64,000 bases of DNA from Candidatus Scalindua japonica. GTDB lineage: Bacteria > Planctomycetota > Brocadiia > Brocadiales > Scalinduaceae. The notes under the pieces were generated by a model. It did not search any database. It was not told where the DNA came from and saw nothing but the letters and a program-made list of their open reading frames with translations. Position 1 is the stretch's first letter; each line of letters opens with the position of its first letter. Position numbers and translations under genes: made by a program. Positions 10,397 through 19,973 of this stretch are shown piece after piece. The stretch is taken from assembly GCF_002443295.1 (NCBI RefSeq), contig NZ_BAOS01000038.1:1-64000 (forward strand), written 5' to 3'.

Positions 10397-10747
10397 ATGG
10401 CTGCAAAAAAAACAGCTAAAAAAACGCCTGTTAAATTATGGACAAAGGCAGAGTTGAGTACGTTAATAAAAGAATATCCAAAAACCGATACACAAAAACT
10501 TGCAAAAAAACTTAAGAGAACACTGGAAGCTGTACGTTTTCAGGCAAAAAAACATGGTCTGAAAAAAACAAAAACTTATATGCAGTCTTTATATAAAGCG
10601 GCCAGTAAGACGGCAGCGAAAAAACCGGCTAAAAATGTTGTCAAAAAGGTAACGAAAACAGTAGCTAAAAAGGCAGTTAAGAAAGTGGTAAAAAAAGCAG
10701 TTCAAAAAACTACAAAGAAAAGGGCGGCTTGTAAGACAAAGCGTTAA
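10397..10747 (+). CDS. Histone H1-like basic protein with N-terminal helix-turn-helix
   Basis: 116 residues, preceded by GAGGGAG eight bases from the ATG. Residues about 14-58 (LWTKAELSTLIKEYP...LAKKLKRTLEAVRFQAKKHGL) form a SANT/Myb- or homing-endonuclease-type helix-turn-helix as seen in phage and planctomycete DNA-binding proteins. Residues 60-116 are an Ala/Lys/Val tail with repeated AKK/VKK units, as in bacterial H1-like proteins. The expected role is nucleoid binding. hflX starts 13 bp after its stop, so the two genes are probably co-transcribed. Confidence 0.8.
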   Translation: MAAKKTAKKTPVKLWTKAELSTLIKEYPKTDTQKLAKKLKRTLEAVRFQAKKHGLKKTKTYMQSLYKAASKTAAKKPAKNVVKKVTKTVAKKAVKKVVKKAVQKTTKKRAACKTKR

Positions 10748-10760
10748 TTGCAATCAGTAA

Positions 10761-12053
10761 ATGGTAGAGTTAAAGAGAACTGATTTATCCGTAAGGGCTG
10801 AACGTGCAATATTGCTTTATACATTGTTGCATAAAGACAAAAATGACGAAGCTCCCCTTGAAGAGCTTAAGAGCCTGGCTGAAACGGCGGGAGCAAAAGT
10901 GCTGGATAGTGTTGTGCAGAGAAGGAGAAAAGTGGATCCTTCTCTCTACATAGGTAAGGGGAAAGTTGCTCAACTGGCAGAACTTTGTAAAGATAAAAGA
11001 ATAGATGTCGTGATTTGTGATGACGACCTTTCTCCCGCGCAGGTCAGTAATCTGGAGAAAATCATTGATACGAAGGTAATTGACAGGAGCGAATTGATCC
11101 TGGATATCTTTGCCGCGAGGGCTAAGACTGCTCAGGCAAAATTGCAGGTCGAACTGGCACAACTGGAATATACAAGACCTCGCTTGAAGAGAATGTGGTC
11201 TCATCTGTCCAGAATAGAAGGGGGTATCGGGACCAGGGGGCCGGGAGAAAAGCAATTAGAAGTAGACAAACGGTTGGTGTCAAAAAGAGTACTTGCTTTG
11301 AAGAAAAGACTCGGGCAGGTAACGGAACGCAGGAAGAGGCAGGCAAAGGCAAGAAAAGAACACACAACCGTTTCGCTGGTAGGGTATACTAATTCCGGTA
11401 AATCAACCTTAATGAACAGTTTGACAGAAGCCGGAGTACTTGTTGAAGATAGACTCTTTGCCACCCTTGACACGAAAACCAGTTTATGTGACCTGGGAAA
11501 CGGCAAGACGGTTATTTTAAGCGACACCGTAGGGTTTATCAGGAAACTTCCTCACCATTTAATCTCATCCTTTGAAGCAACCCTTGAAGAAGTAATATGG
11601 GCAGATTTCCTGTTACATGTTGTTGATGTCAGCTCTTCTGATGTGGTTGAACAGGTTGCGGCCGCTAATAATGTTCTTAAAGAACTAGATTGTGACAAAA
11701 AACCATTAATAATGGTTCTCAACAAAGTAGATGTATTGAAAGATTCGTCAATTACCACGTTTTTTCAAAGTAAATATGACAACGTAGTAACTATTTCTGC
11801 ATTGACCGGAGAGGGTCTGGACATGCTGAAAGAGAAAATGGTTGGTTTTGCAAATAGAGGTGTCACGGAGATTAAGCTGGAATGTGATGCCAGTAATGGT
11901 AAATTACTGGCATATATTTATGAGCATAGCCAGGTGCTGGGTCGTACATTCATAAATTCCGGTGTCAATTTTCATATCCTTATTAATGAGAAAAACCTAT
12001 CAAAATTGTACAAATTGGGTGGAGGGCACTTTAAGGTTACACAGCTTTCATGA
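10761..12053 (+). CDS. hflX: Ribosome-associated GTPase HflX
   Basis: 430 residues. The N-terminal HflX domain (about 25-195) includes the GPGEKQLEVDKR glycine-rich motif. The G domain (about 200-365) has G1 GYTNSGKST, G3 DTVGF, and G4 NKVD; the switch region LPHHLISSFEATLEE is typical. A short C-terminal domain follows. HflX binds and splits stalled or idle 70S ribosomes under stress. No clear ribosome site precedes it, suggesting translational coupling to the upstream basic-protein gene. Confidence 0.95.
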   Translation: MVELKRTDLSVRAERAILLYTLLHKDKNDEAPLEELKSLAETAGAKVLDSVVQRRRKVDPSLYIGKGKVAQLAELCKDKRIDVVICDDDLSPAQVSNLEKIIDTKVIDRSELILDIFAARAKTAQAKLQVELAQLEYTRPRLKRMWSHLSRIEGGIGTRGPGEKQLEVDKRLVSKRVLALKKRLGQVTERRKRQAKARKEHTTVSLVGYTNSGKSTLMNSLTEAGVLVEDRLFATLDTKTSLCDLGNGKTVILSDTVGFIRKLPHHLISSFEATLEEVIWADFLLHVVDVSSSDVVEQVAAANNVLKELDCDKKPLIMVLNKVDVLKDSSITTFFQSKYDNVVTISALTGEGLDMLKEKMVGFANRGVTEIKLECDASNGKLLAYIYEHSQVLGRTFINSGVNFHILINEKNLSKLYKLGGGHFKVTQLS

Positions 12054-12211
12054 ACCTTGCATCATCAATGCCGCTCGTACGTTTGGAAATTTCTGATGCA
12101 GTCTGGGTGTTGCTGGTCCCTTTAGGTATAAGTTATCCAATCGTAAAATACCATAGACTTAACTACATGAAGTTACAAAAACGCAAAATTCGCAAATTTG
12201 GTTTAATATAG

Positions 12212-13306
12212 TCAATTTCGATTAGGTTTAGCAGTGGTTGAAGTTGATGGCGGCAGTATCGGAAAAATTACTGAAGGTTGATCTCCGGTTAAGGTCCGTA
12301 GAAATGCCACAATTTTGCTTGTTTCGCTATCAGTAAGTTTCAGCCCCAACTGATATTCATTCATGATATTAACAGCTTCTGCCAGGTCCCAGGTACTTGC
12401 GTCGTGGAAGTAGGGGGCCGTGAGTTCAATATTTCTCAAGAGAGGGACTTTGAAAACATATTTATCTTTCTCGTCTTTTGTTACGTTGTATCTTCCAAGA
12501 GTATGAGTATCTTTGTCATACGGTTTTGCAATTCCAAATTTCTGATAAGAGTTTCCTCCTACACCGACACCGTTATGACAGACAATGCACCCTTTCTCCT
12601 TAAATAAATCATATCCTTCCTTTTCTATTTCGGAAATTGAATTGTCATATCCATTCAGCCAATTGTCAAAGTTTGAGTTTGGTGTGACTAACGTTTCCTC
12701 AAACGCAGCGATAGCATCAGTGACCTGGTCTATAGTTATTATTTCATCTCCATACATCTCATCCAGTCCATATATTTCACTGAACCATTGTACGTACTCT
12801 GGTATTGATTGTAAAATGCTCACTGCCAACTCGTGGTTTGAACCCATTTCAAGAGGATTGGCTATCGGGCCTCCTGCCTGTTCTTTTAAATCCTTTGCAC
12901 GACCATCCCAGAACTGGGCCAGATTGAATTTTGAATTCAGGACGGTAGGTGAGTTTATCGGCCCTAAAAACCATTTATGTCCGATAGAGGTTGGTAAATT
13001 ATCTGCCCCGCCGGTTGCGAGGTTATGACAGGAATTACAGGTGATCCATCCGGATTTAGACAATCGGGGTTCGAAGAACAATTTCTTTCCTAATTCTACC
13101 TTTGCTCTATTATAGTCAAAGTTTATTGAGATTGGCTTAATTGGTTCATCTTCACGTGCTGATGACGCACCACCAGACATTCTTCCTCCTCTGCCATAAC
13201 CGACCCCTGATTGCTGTTCATCTGCAATAGTAACTGATAGAATTATAGTGTTAATAACGAAAAAAGCCAATAAACAGATAATCGTACTAAATTTGCCTGT
13301 ATTCAT
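12212..13306 (-). CDS. Di-heme cytochrome c peroxidase (CcpA/MauG family)
   Basis: 364 residues with a signal peptide (about 1-28). Two c-heme motifs are present: CNSCH (about 95) with GGADN/PTVLNS.F/FWDGRA family motifs following, and CIVCH (about 240). The family reduces H2O2 to water with electrons from small cytochromes, or oxidises other substrates in the MauG branch. The order of motifs and the GRYNVT...FKVPLLRNIELTAPYFHDAS end are those of bacterial peroxidases. It stands alone, convergent with hflX. The 158-bp gap to hflX shows nothing. Confidence 0.92.
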   Translation of the reverse strand: MNTGKFSTIICLLAFFVINTIILSVTIADEQQSGVGYGRGGRMSGGASSAREDEPIKPISINFDYNRAKVELGKKLFFEPRLSKSGWITCNSCHNLATGGADNLPTSIGHKWFLGPINSPTVLNSKFNLAQFWDGRAKDLKEQAGGPIANPLEMGSNHELAVSILQSIPEYVQWFSEIYGLDEMYGDEIITIDQVTDAIAAFEETLVTPNSNFDNWLNGYDNSISEIEKEGYDLFKEKGCIVCHNGVGVGGNSYQKFGIAKPYDKDTHTLGRYNVTKDEKDKYVFKVPLLRNIELTAPYFHDASTWDLAEAVNIMNEYQLGLKLTDSETSKIVAFLRTLTGDQPSVIFPILPPSTSTTAKPNRN

Positions 13307-13772
13307 TTGCTCTCCTTTATAGTTAATTTGATGAGTCTGTGCTCTTTTGTTTTGAATGAACAGAGACTTTAATCACAATTTATTCTTTATAAATAATGAT
13401 ATTTGTTGTATTAATAATTGTCAAGAGCATTTAATTTGTATTTATCATATTGCCAGTTAGAATTATTAACAGAGATTAAAGATAAGTATTGAAAATACCA
13501 AGAATAAAACGTAATCGGTAGTACAAAAAAATTTAATTTTACGACGGTTTTTTTTAAGCTTGAAAGTTTTAGTTTTCTGTGTTATATAGCAAAACTGGAA
13601 AGACGCAGTATATAGTTTTAAATAGTTAATGTTTCATCCTGATATTCCATCCATCATCCCACGGTTATCTATTTTATGATTAAAATGTATGTTTGTTCGT
13701 ACATTTAACCAGACTGCCTGATGTCGGTACACAGGGTAATATTGAAAATACTAATTTATTGTAGGGGGGGGT
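13307..13772. other. Intergenic region without a recognisable gene
   Basis: About 466 bp of AT-rich DNA between divergently transcribed genes, so it should hold promoters for both. No convincing coding frame, RNA or repeat was found. A strong ribosome site (AGGGGGGG) lies at its right end, just before the ATG at 13773. Confidence 0.6.
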
Positions 13773-14135
13773 ATGAAAATGAAAAAAATATTTGTAATAT
13801 CAGTATTGGTTTTAAGTATCAGCTTTTTTGTACAAGGTAGTTTCATTAATGATGCGGAAGCAAAGAAATATTCGGACCATAGTACTGCAGGAAAAGTTGG
13901 ATTGGTTGCTGCCAGCACTGTTACAACTGCTGTATATATGCCATTTAAGGCAGCATATGCTCTTCTAGGTGGCGTTGCGAGTGGGTTAACTTATGCGGTA
14001 AGTGTTACCTCAGAGTCTGAGTCTGCATATAGAATTGCTCATAAGGCTTTTACGGGAGACTGGTATATACATCCGGATATACTGACTAGCCATAAGTATT
14101 TACACTTTGTAGGGCCTGAGAATAAAAAGGATTAA
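13773..14135 (+). CDS. Small exported protein of unknown function
   Basis: 120 residues with a signal peptide (about 1-30, ending DAEAKK). A Gly/Ala-rich hydrophobic segment (about 44-75) may lie in or on a membrane. The C-terminus reads GDWYIHPDILTSHKYLHFVGPE, a pattern like the 'G.Y.I.PD.L.G.....FVG' endings of small secreted proteins in other environmental bacteria. No function known. It has a strong ribosome site and is convergent with the large TPR gene. Confidence 0.75.
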   Translation: MKMKKIFVISVLVLSISFFVQGSFINDAEAKKYSDHSTAGKVGLVAASTVTTAVYMPFKAAYALLGGVASGLTYAVSVTSESESAYRIAHKAFTGDWYIHPDILTSHKYLHFVGPENKKD

Positions 14136-14168
14136 ACTTCAATCGCTTATGTCTCCTGTATTTAATGA

Positions 14169-16007
14169 TTATCTCCCTGTTATCTTTAGAAATTCGGGGT
14201 CGTTTCTGTAATTCTGAAAGTCGGGTACCTGTTGTAGTGCCATTTTATACCTGGGGTTTAAACCTATTGCTTTTTTTAATGAGTGTAGCATATTGTCTTT
14301 TTCTCCCAGTAGGGAGTATGAACAGGCCATGTTAAACCATGCGGCATCAAATGCGGGATTTGCCTGTATTGAGCTTTTATAAGCCTCAATCGCCTCGTCG
14401 TGTTTTCCTAGTTTATCAAGAACAAGACCCTTGTTGTTAAGTGCTGCGATGAAACCAGGATTAACCTTGAATGCTTCGTTATATGCGGAGACGGCTTCCT
14501 GCAATCTTCCAAGATCTTCAAGTACAAAGCCCTTATAATTCCATGTTTCATGGAAGCCCGGCTTTAACGTTATCGCCCTTTCAAATGCCTTTAGCGCTTC
14601 GTCCAGTTTACCAATTCTTACTTCAGCAAGTCCTTTATTTAACCAGGTTGCAAAGGAATTTTGATCTATTTTAAGGGCTTTTTCAAACTCTGCTGCCGCT
14701 TCTGTAAATTGTTGATTGCGGACTAATGCAAGGCCCTTCTTGTTCAAAGCTCTGTATTTGATTTTGCCAAGACGTGGCACCTCATAGGCATCATTATCAG
14801 GAATTGTTTTAATGACCATGTTATAGGCTTTTATGGCTCCATCTATCTTTGCTAAATTGGTCAGTATGTCGCCTTTGACATTCCAGGCTTGGGGATAATC
14901 GGGTTTGAGGTTAATAGCTTTTTCAATAGCGGTAAGTGCCTCTGAATACTTTTCTATCCTTGTTAGCTCAAGGGCTTTGTTTGTTATCGTTTCGTATGAA
15001 TCCGGTTGAAGCTTGATGGCGTGGTTATACGCGTCTATGGCAGCATTATGTTTGTTTACGCGGGAGTAAGCAAGCCCAAGGTTTGTCCATGCACCGTATG
15101 AGTCAGGATCTATCTCAGATGCTTTTATATAAGCGGTTACTGATTCCTCGTGTCTTCCCAATTTGTCAAGCGCCAGACCTATACCATTCCATGACGCGTA
15201 AGAGTTTGGTTTAATCTCTACCGCTTTTCTAAACGCGTCTACTGCTTTCTCATTTTCTCCAAGATCGGCAAGTGTAAAACCGATGTCTGCCCAGGCAGCA
15301 TGTTCTCCAGGTTTTATTTCAATTGCCTTTTCATAGGATTTAACGGCATCTTCATAGTTTCTTACGCGCACGTGAGCATTTCCCTTGTTCACCCATGCCT
15401 CATAATAATCCGATTTTATGACAATTGCCTTGTCGTATGCTTCTATTGCCTCTACTCTTCTTTCGGGTATTCGTGCAAGTGTAAGCCCTTTATTATTCCA
15501 CGCTTCATGTGAATCGGGCTTTAAATCAATTATTCTGTCATATGTTTTTATTGCCTCTTTATATCTACCAATGTGGTCAAGTACATTCCCTTTTTTGTAG
15601 AGGGCTGCAACATAGTCAGGTTTGAGTGCCAAAGCTCTATCAAACGCGGAGATAGATTCTACGAATTTTGTATTATGGTCCAGCGCGTTACCCATTACAA
15701 ACCAGGCTTCATGATTATCGGGTTCAATTTTTACTGCCAGTTCAAGTGCATCCACAGCCTCTTCATATCTGCCAAGCAAATCAAGGGTGATGCCTTTGTT
15801 GTACCAACCTATAAAGGACTCTGATTTGAGCTTTGTCGCTCCTTGGTAAGCCTCAAGCGCTTCATTGTACTTCTTTTTTGTAATCAACCTGTTTCCTTTA
15901 ACAATTAATTTATCATGTTCAGAAACCTCCTGTGCTGTTAAAATAACACTATTGAAGCAAATCAGTACAAGTAGAATGAAAAATGAGAAAAATATTCTTT
16001 TTAACAT
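14169..16007 (-). CDS. Large exported TPR protein
   Basis: About 612 residues made almost entirely of some 14-16 tetratricopeptide repeats after a signal peptide (ending about ILTAQE). The repeats use the AWNNKGLAL/YEEAI.AYDKAI.IKPD pattern found in archaeal and planctomycete TPR proteins. An in-frame GTG at 16019 would add four residues, but the sequence GTGAGGTGTATA there supplies the ribosome site for the ATG at 16007, so that start is chosen. No enzymatic domain; likely a periplasmic scaffold. Confidence 0.88.
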   Translation of the reverse strand: MLKRIFFSFFILLVLICFNSVILTAQEVSEHDKLIVKGNRLITKKKYNEALEAYQGATKLKSESFIGWYNKGITLDLLGRYEEAVDALELAVKIEPDNHEAWFVMGNALDHNTKFVESISAFDRALALKPDYVAALYKKGNVLDHIGRYKEAIKTYDRIIDLKPDSHEAWNNKGLTLARIPERRVEAIEAYDKAIVIKSDYYEAWVNKGNAHVRVRNYEDAVKSYEKAIEIKPGEHAAWADIGFTLADLGENEKAVDAFRKAVEIKPNSYASWNGIGLALDKLGRHEESVTAYIKASEIDPDSYGAWTNLGLAYSRVNKHNAAIDAYNHAIKLQPDSYETITNKALELTRIEKYSEALTAIEKAINLKPDYPQAWNVKGDILTNLAKIDGAIKAYNMVIKTIPDNDAYEVPRLGKIKYRALNKKGLALVRNQQFTEAAAEFEKALKIDQNSFATWLNKGLAEVRIGKLDEALKAFERAITLKPGFHETWNYKGFVLEDLGRLQEAVSAYNEAFKVNPGFIAALNNKGLVLDKLGKHDEAIEAYKSSIQANPAFDAAWFNMACSYSLLGEKDNMLHSLKKAIGLNPRYKMALQQVPDFQNYRNDPEFLKITGR

Positions 16008-16104
16008 TATACACCTCACTATCTGTTGATATATGGAATAAAATTATGTAATTTATATCTGCCATGGTATCTACTTTTGACAGGAAGCTTTCGGAGACAA
16101 CAAA

Positions 16105-17562
16105 CTATTCTTTTATTCTCGACTCTTTTAAAATACTTTCTATGTTGGCATCTTCTAGTTTATATGGAAGGATGTAACCACGCCGGGTAACAAGCTTGCC
16201 GGTATAAGTTACTTTATCGCCTTTTTTTGTACCTAAAACCAGGCGCTCTTTATCGTTAGAGAAAACTAACTCTACATCGGTACCTTTGTGGTGCTTTATT
16301 CCCATCCTTAGACCGCTAACCCTTCCTTTTCCTCTGAAAACGACCACTCCCGTCCATCTGATGTATTTGTTTTTATACTCTTTCCAAAGTTTATCCTTAA
16401 GCGATTCAGTCATTCTGCTTTCCTTGCCGAATAGCGCGTCAAGGTCTTCAAAAGGAATTTTTATCGATCCGTCCATAGCCTCAATAATTTCTACATCTTT
16501 GCTTTTAGTAACTTTTGGTGCCATTGATTCTTCCAATATAATCTCCGGTTCTTTTATAACTTCAGGCACCGTTATATTATTTGTGTCTGATACTGATGCA
16601 TCTTTTTCAATTTCCGCGACTTCTTTATCTCCAATTGTTTTTATTTCTATATTTTCAACACTGCATAGGAGATTTCTTCCAAACAGTTTTGCCAGTCTAC
16701 CGGTGTAAGTAATTTTGTCTTCTCTTTGTATCATATTAATTAAGTTTTCACTGTCTGCATCAATTTTTAACTCAACATTTGTACCCACATTATGCCTTAT
16801 GCCAATCCTGCCTAAATCATTCTTTCCGGGCCCCTTGTAATTGACAACCCCTTGCCATTCTATCTCTTTTCCTCTGTAAGATTTCCACAGCTCTTCTTTT
16901 CGTGATTGTGAGATGCTACTATTCTTGCCAAAAATTTTGTTCAGGCCTTCAAAAGATAAAATATCTTCTCCTTCAGGAGATTCTTTAGGGTTCGGATTAG
17001 CTGATGTTTCTGGTATATTAAAGGGCGATGAAGATGTAGTGACGTCCTCCTTTAATTTATTCGCTAATTCATCTATAGTTACATCATTAACAGTTTCAAC
17101 ATTTGCGTCTTCCAGTTTAAACATCAGGTTTCTGTTAAACAGAAACGATAATTTTCCTGTATAGGTGACGCGGTCGCCTTTGTTTATCATCTTGACAACT
17201 CCCTTTTTGTCTTTACCCAGCATCATCTCAACATTTGTGTCTACATTATGCCTGATACCAATTCTGTTCCAATCGTCATTGGTTAAGCCTTTATAGTTAA
17301 CAACACCATTCCATCTTACGTATTTTCCTTTATAATTGTTAATCCATGAATCTTTCTTCTCTGATTCTGTAAGTTTGCTGTAGTTGCCAAGAATATTCGA
17401 TAGATCTTCGAATGATTCAGTTATAAATTCTGCTTTGGTTTCTCCCATTGGAAAGCTGAAGCCTTCAAATAAAGATGAAGATTCTTCTCCGGCAAAAATA
17501 AAAGTTGATATAAGGAGAATTGAAGATAGAATTCCAGATATTAAGAGTGTTTTCTTTTGCAT
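16105..17562 (-). CDS. Exported protein with three long internal repeats
   Basis: 485 residues with a signal peptide (about 1-24). Three homologous units of about 107 residues lie at about 51-158, 204-311 and 371-480. Each runs F(E/D)(D/G)L..(I/L)(F/L)GK.S..(T/S)(E/Q)S.K..LW..Y(K/R)(G/N)K.(I/V).W.GVV..(R/K)G, then (R/G)IGIRHN.GT(N/D)VEL, then GD(K/R)(V/I)TYTG(K/R)L. The strand pattern suggests an OB-like beta-barrel in each. Linkers of 45-60 residues rich in Pro/Glu/Ser separate them. Family not recognised; function unknown. No neighbour suggests a role beyond export. Confidence 0.8.
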   Translation of the reverse strand: MQKKTLLISGILSSILLISTFIFAGEESSSLFEGFSFPMGETKAEFITESFEDLSNILGNYSKLTESEKKDSWINNYKGKYVRWNGVVNYKGLTNDDWNRIGIRHNVDTNVEMMLGKDKKGVVKMINKGDRVTYTGKLSFLFNRNLMFKLEDANVETVNDVTIDELANKLKEDVTTSSSPFNIPETSANPNPKESPEGEDILSFEGLNKIFGKNSSISQSRKEELWKSYRGKEIEWQGVVNYKGPGKNDLGRIGIRHNVGTNVELKIDADSENLINMIQREDKITYTGRLAKLFGRNLLCSVENIEIKTIGDKEVAEIEKDASVSDTNNITVPEVIKEPEIILEESMAPKVTKSKDVEIIEAMDGSIKIPFEDLDALFGKESRMTESLKDKLWKEYKNKYIRWTGVVVFRGKGRVSGLRMGIKHHKGTDVELVFSNDKERLVLGTKKGDKVTYTGKLVTRRGYILPYKLEDANIESILKESRIKE

Positions 17563-17706
17563 TTTTTATGGGTTTTGATAAATAGAATGAAGTTTATGTG
17601 AAATAAATGCTATTGGAAATATTCTTGTGAGTCAAGGACTTTTATGTAATTGGTCCATTTTTAAATTTTTAAGTACAAAGATAGATTGATTGCCGCGAAA
17701 ACTGTC

Positions 17707-19365
17707 ATGAAGAAGAGTCATAAAAGAGTAAAAAGCGTCTGCTTTATAAATCTATTGGTATCTGTTCTGCTTATAGCCGGTAGCTCAAAAAGTATATTTG
17801 CAGAAAACATCTTTGAAAGTCCTCAGAACATTCAATACAGTCAGTCAAAATATTCAGGCAATGCATTGTTTGAATATTTGATATCAGAGGACGATGAGCA
17901 CATTGGTCTGGCTGAAGTTTCGTTGTTATTAGCAAATGAGGAGCATTCTGAAATTAAGATAGAGGATTATGTGGAGTGTGTTGATTGGTACGCAAGAATG
18001 ATAAAGGTACGAATCACAGATGGTGATGGGCCAATGTCGAAAATAAAAATAATAAATAAATTTCTATTTGATGAACTGGGATTTGTTTATGTGCAGACTG
18101 GTAATCTGGAGGATTTATATTTAAATAAAGTAATTGATCGGAGAAAAGGAAATTGTATAGGACTAACTATCTTATACCTCTCTATTGCGGAGAGACTCGG
18201 GTTACCTTTGTTTGGCGTTAATGTTCCGGAGCATATTTTCGTCAGATATGATGATGGCAAACAGAAGATAAATATTGAGATGGGTCACAAGGGAATGAGT
18301 CTGCCGGACTCATTTTATGTATCAAATAGTGTGGAGCGATTTGATGAAGAGAGTATCACCCATGGATGCTATTTACAGAGTTTGAATAAAAAGGAAGTAA
18401 TTTCGAATATATTATTAAATCGTTCTAAAATAAGAAGAGAGAATGGGGATCATAAGGGAGCTCTTGGAGATTGTAAAAAGTCTATATTATTAAATCCTAA
18501 AAACCCTGGCGCTTTCTGTAACATGGGGGTGGTTTACGAAAAAATGGGTTTAATTGCTGAGGCAATAAAGAACTATAGTATGGCAATATCACTTAATAAG
18601 AAATATGCCTCAGCGTATTATAACAGAGGTTCGCTTCTGGGCGTTGAGGGGAGATATGGCAAGGCAATAGAAGATTTTAATGAGGCGATTGCTATTAGTC
18701 CCAGGTTTACACTGTCCTATTTAAACAGGGCGATTGCGTTTAAGAAAATTGGGAAAATAGATAAAGCAATATTAGATTACGATAAAATAATTGAAATTGA
18801 TCCTGATTACGCACAGGCGTATTGTAACAGAGGTGTCGCTTTTGCGGAAACAGGTAGATTTGATAATGCAATGAATGATCTAAATAAAGCAATCGAATTA
18901 GACCCTTATCTCAGTGATGCATATTTTTCGAGGGCAATATTCTTTGCTGACTGTAATAAACTGAAAGAAGCAATTGAAGATTTTGGGAAATGCATCAGTT
19001 TAACTCCGAATAAGGTCTTTACATATTACCTGAGAGGGAAGATGTATAAGGAAACCGGAGAGCTTGAGAAGGCAGTCCGGGATTTCAGTAAGGCAATAAC
19101 CTTAAATCCTTCTATGGCAGGATTGTATATAGACAGGGGAGTACTCCTGCTGCAGACCGGAAGGCTAGATGAGGCTATAGCTGATTTTGATAAATCCCTT
19201 GAGCTGTTTCCCGGTAATCCGGTTGCTTTCAGGTACCGGGGGCAGTCGTTTAAAGAGAAAGGAGAGTATGGGAAAGCAATAGATGATTTAGAGACAGTTT
19301 TGAAGATTGCTCCCGATATACCCAGCGCAAATATTATTAGAAAAGAAATAGAGGCGTTGAGATAG
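17707..19365 (+). CDS. Exported transglutaminase-like (SirB1-type) domain plus TPR protein
   Basis: About 552 residues. After a signal peptide (MKKSHKRVK leader, cut near IFAEN) come about 200 residues like the SirB1/transglutaminase-like domain: NKFLFDELGF, then RRKGNCIGLTILYLSIAERLGLPLFGVNVPEHIFVRY, with the Cys and His of a papain-like core (GNCIGL and PEHIFVRY). Nine to ten TPRs follow (about 240-545). SirB1-type domains are often inactive proteases. The upstream TTG at 17686 is in frame but the ATG at 17707 starts a standard signal peptide. Confidence 0.85.
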   Translation: MKKSHKRVKSVCFINLLVSVLLIAGSSKSIFAENIFESPQNIQYSQSKYSGNALFEYLISEDDEHIGLAEVSLLLANEEHSEIKIEDYVECVDWYARMIKVRITDGDGPMSKIKIINKFLFDELGFVYVQTGNLEDLYLNKVIDRRKGNCIGLTILYLSIAERLGLPLFGVNVPEHIFVRYDDGKQKINIEMGHKGMSLPDSFYVSNSVERFDEESITHGCYLQSLNKKEVISNILLNRSKIRRENGDHKGALGDCKKSILLNPKNPGAFCNMGVVYEKMGLIAEAIKNYSMAISLNKKYASAYYNRGSLLGVEGRYGKAIEDFNEAIAISPRFTLSYLNRAIAFKKIGKIDKAILDYDKIIEIDPDYAQAYCNRGVAFAETGRFDNAMNDLNKAIELDPYLSDAYFSRAIFFADCNKLKEAIEDFGKCISLTPNKVFTYYLRGKMYKETGELEKAVRDFSKAITLNPSMAGLYIDRGVLLLQTGRLDEAIADFDKSLELFPGNPVAFRYRGQSFKEKGEYGKAIDDLETVLKIAPDIPSANIIRKEIEALR

Positions 19366-19367
19366 AG

Positions 19368-19570
19368 TTAAATATCTTTAGCTTTTAATAAAACATAACG
19401 TGTTGCTGCCGAACCGCATAGTTCATAAATAACAGTTGTGGCAAAAATAGTGTTATGAGTTGCTCCGCCGTTTATGATGGAGACTTACTTTTACCATCAT
19501 GACTGGTCCGATGGCTACACCAGCGTGCGCCATGAGGGCAAACCCCATATACCTCTTTTATACTTGCCCT
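19368..19570 (-). pseudogene. C-terminal remnant of a cation:proton antiporter
   Basis: Minus-strand frames give GAYSGAVITGAG, then (frameshifted) RGIWGLPLMAHAGVAIGPVMMV, then GATHNTIFATTVIYELCGSAATRYVLLKAKDI and a stop at 19368. These match the last membrane helices of Kef/Na+:H+ antiporters (GLALMPQAGVAIGLALLV...IFTTVIYELVGP...ALVKAGEI). At least two frame breaks and loss of the N-terminal three quarters show it is dead. It begins 3 bp after the neighbouring TPR gene's stop. Confidence 0.7.
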
Positions 19571-19601
19571 GCTCCTGTGATAACAGCTCCGGAATAAGCT
19601 C

Positions 19602-19778
19602 CTAAGATTTAATGATCCCTAAAATGTTGTTGTCCTGGCCAGTGACGGGAAGTGTGTGATTGTTATAAGTGTGAAATTTTGCCATAAGTTGGGCCAGGTT
19701 TTCGTTCTCTCTTACTGTTATAACCCCTCTGTTTATTATATTTTTTGCAATCATTGGATCCTTTCCATTGCAAAGGAA
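19602..19778 (-). pseudogene. CBS-domain fragment
   Basis: A minus-strand frame reads ...NGKDPMIAKNIINRGVITV, RENENLAQLMAKFHTYNNHT, LPVTGQDNNILGIIKS and a stop at 19602. This is one CBS motif (V.ENE.L.....F......LPV.D..N.LLGII). It precedes the antiporter remnant on the same strand and could be the end of a separate CBS protein or chloride channel once beside it. No start codon or second CBS half is visible. Confidence 0.65.
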
Positions 19779-19973
19779 AGTCTGAAAACATTTTTGTTAA
19801 TTATTGAAGTAAATATGATTGACTATTATATTCGACAAAGTATGCTAGTAAATAGTATTTTTCAACTCTTCAGAGGATAAGAAAATTGGCAGAAAATATC
19901 CGAAACTGTACCAGGCATTTGATAATATCAGGTAAAATCTAATTGACTACATTGGACAAAGGGGAACAAGACA

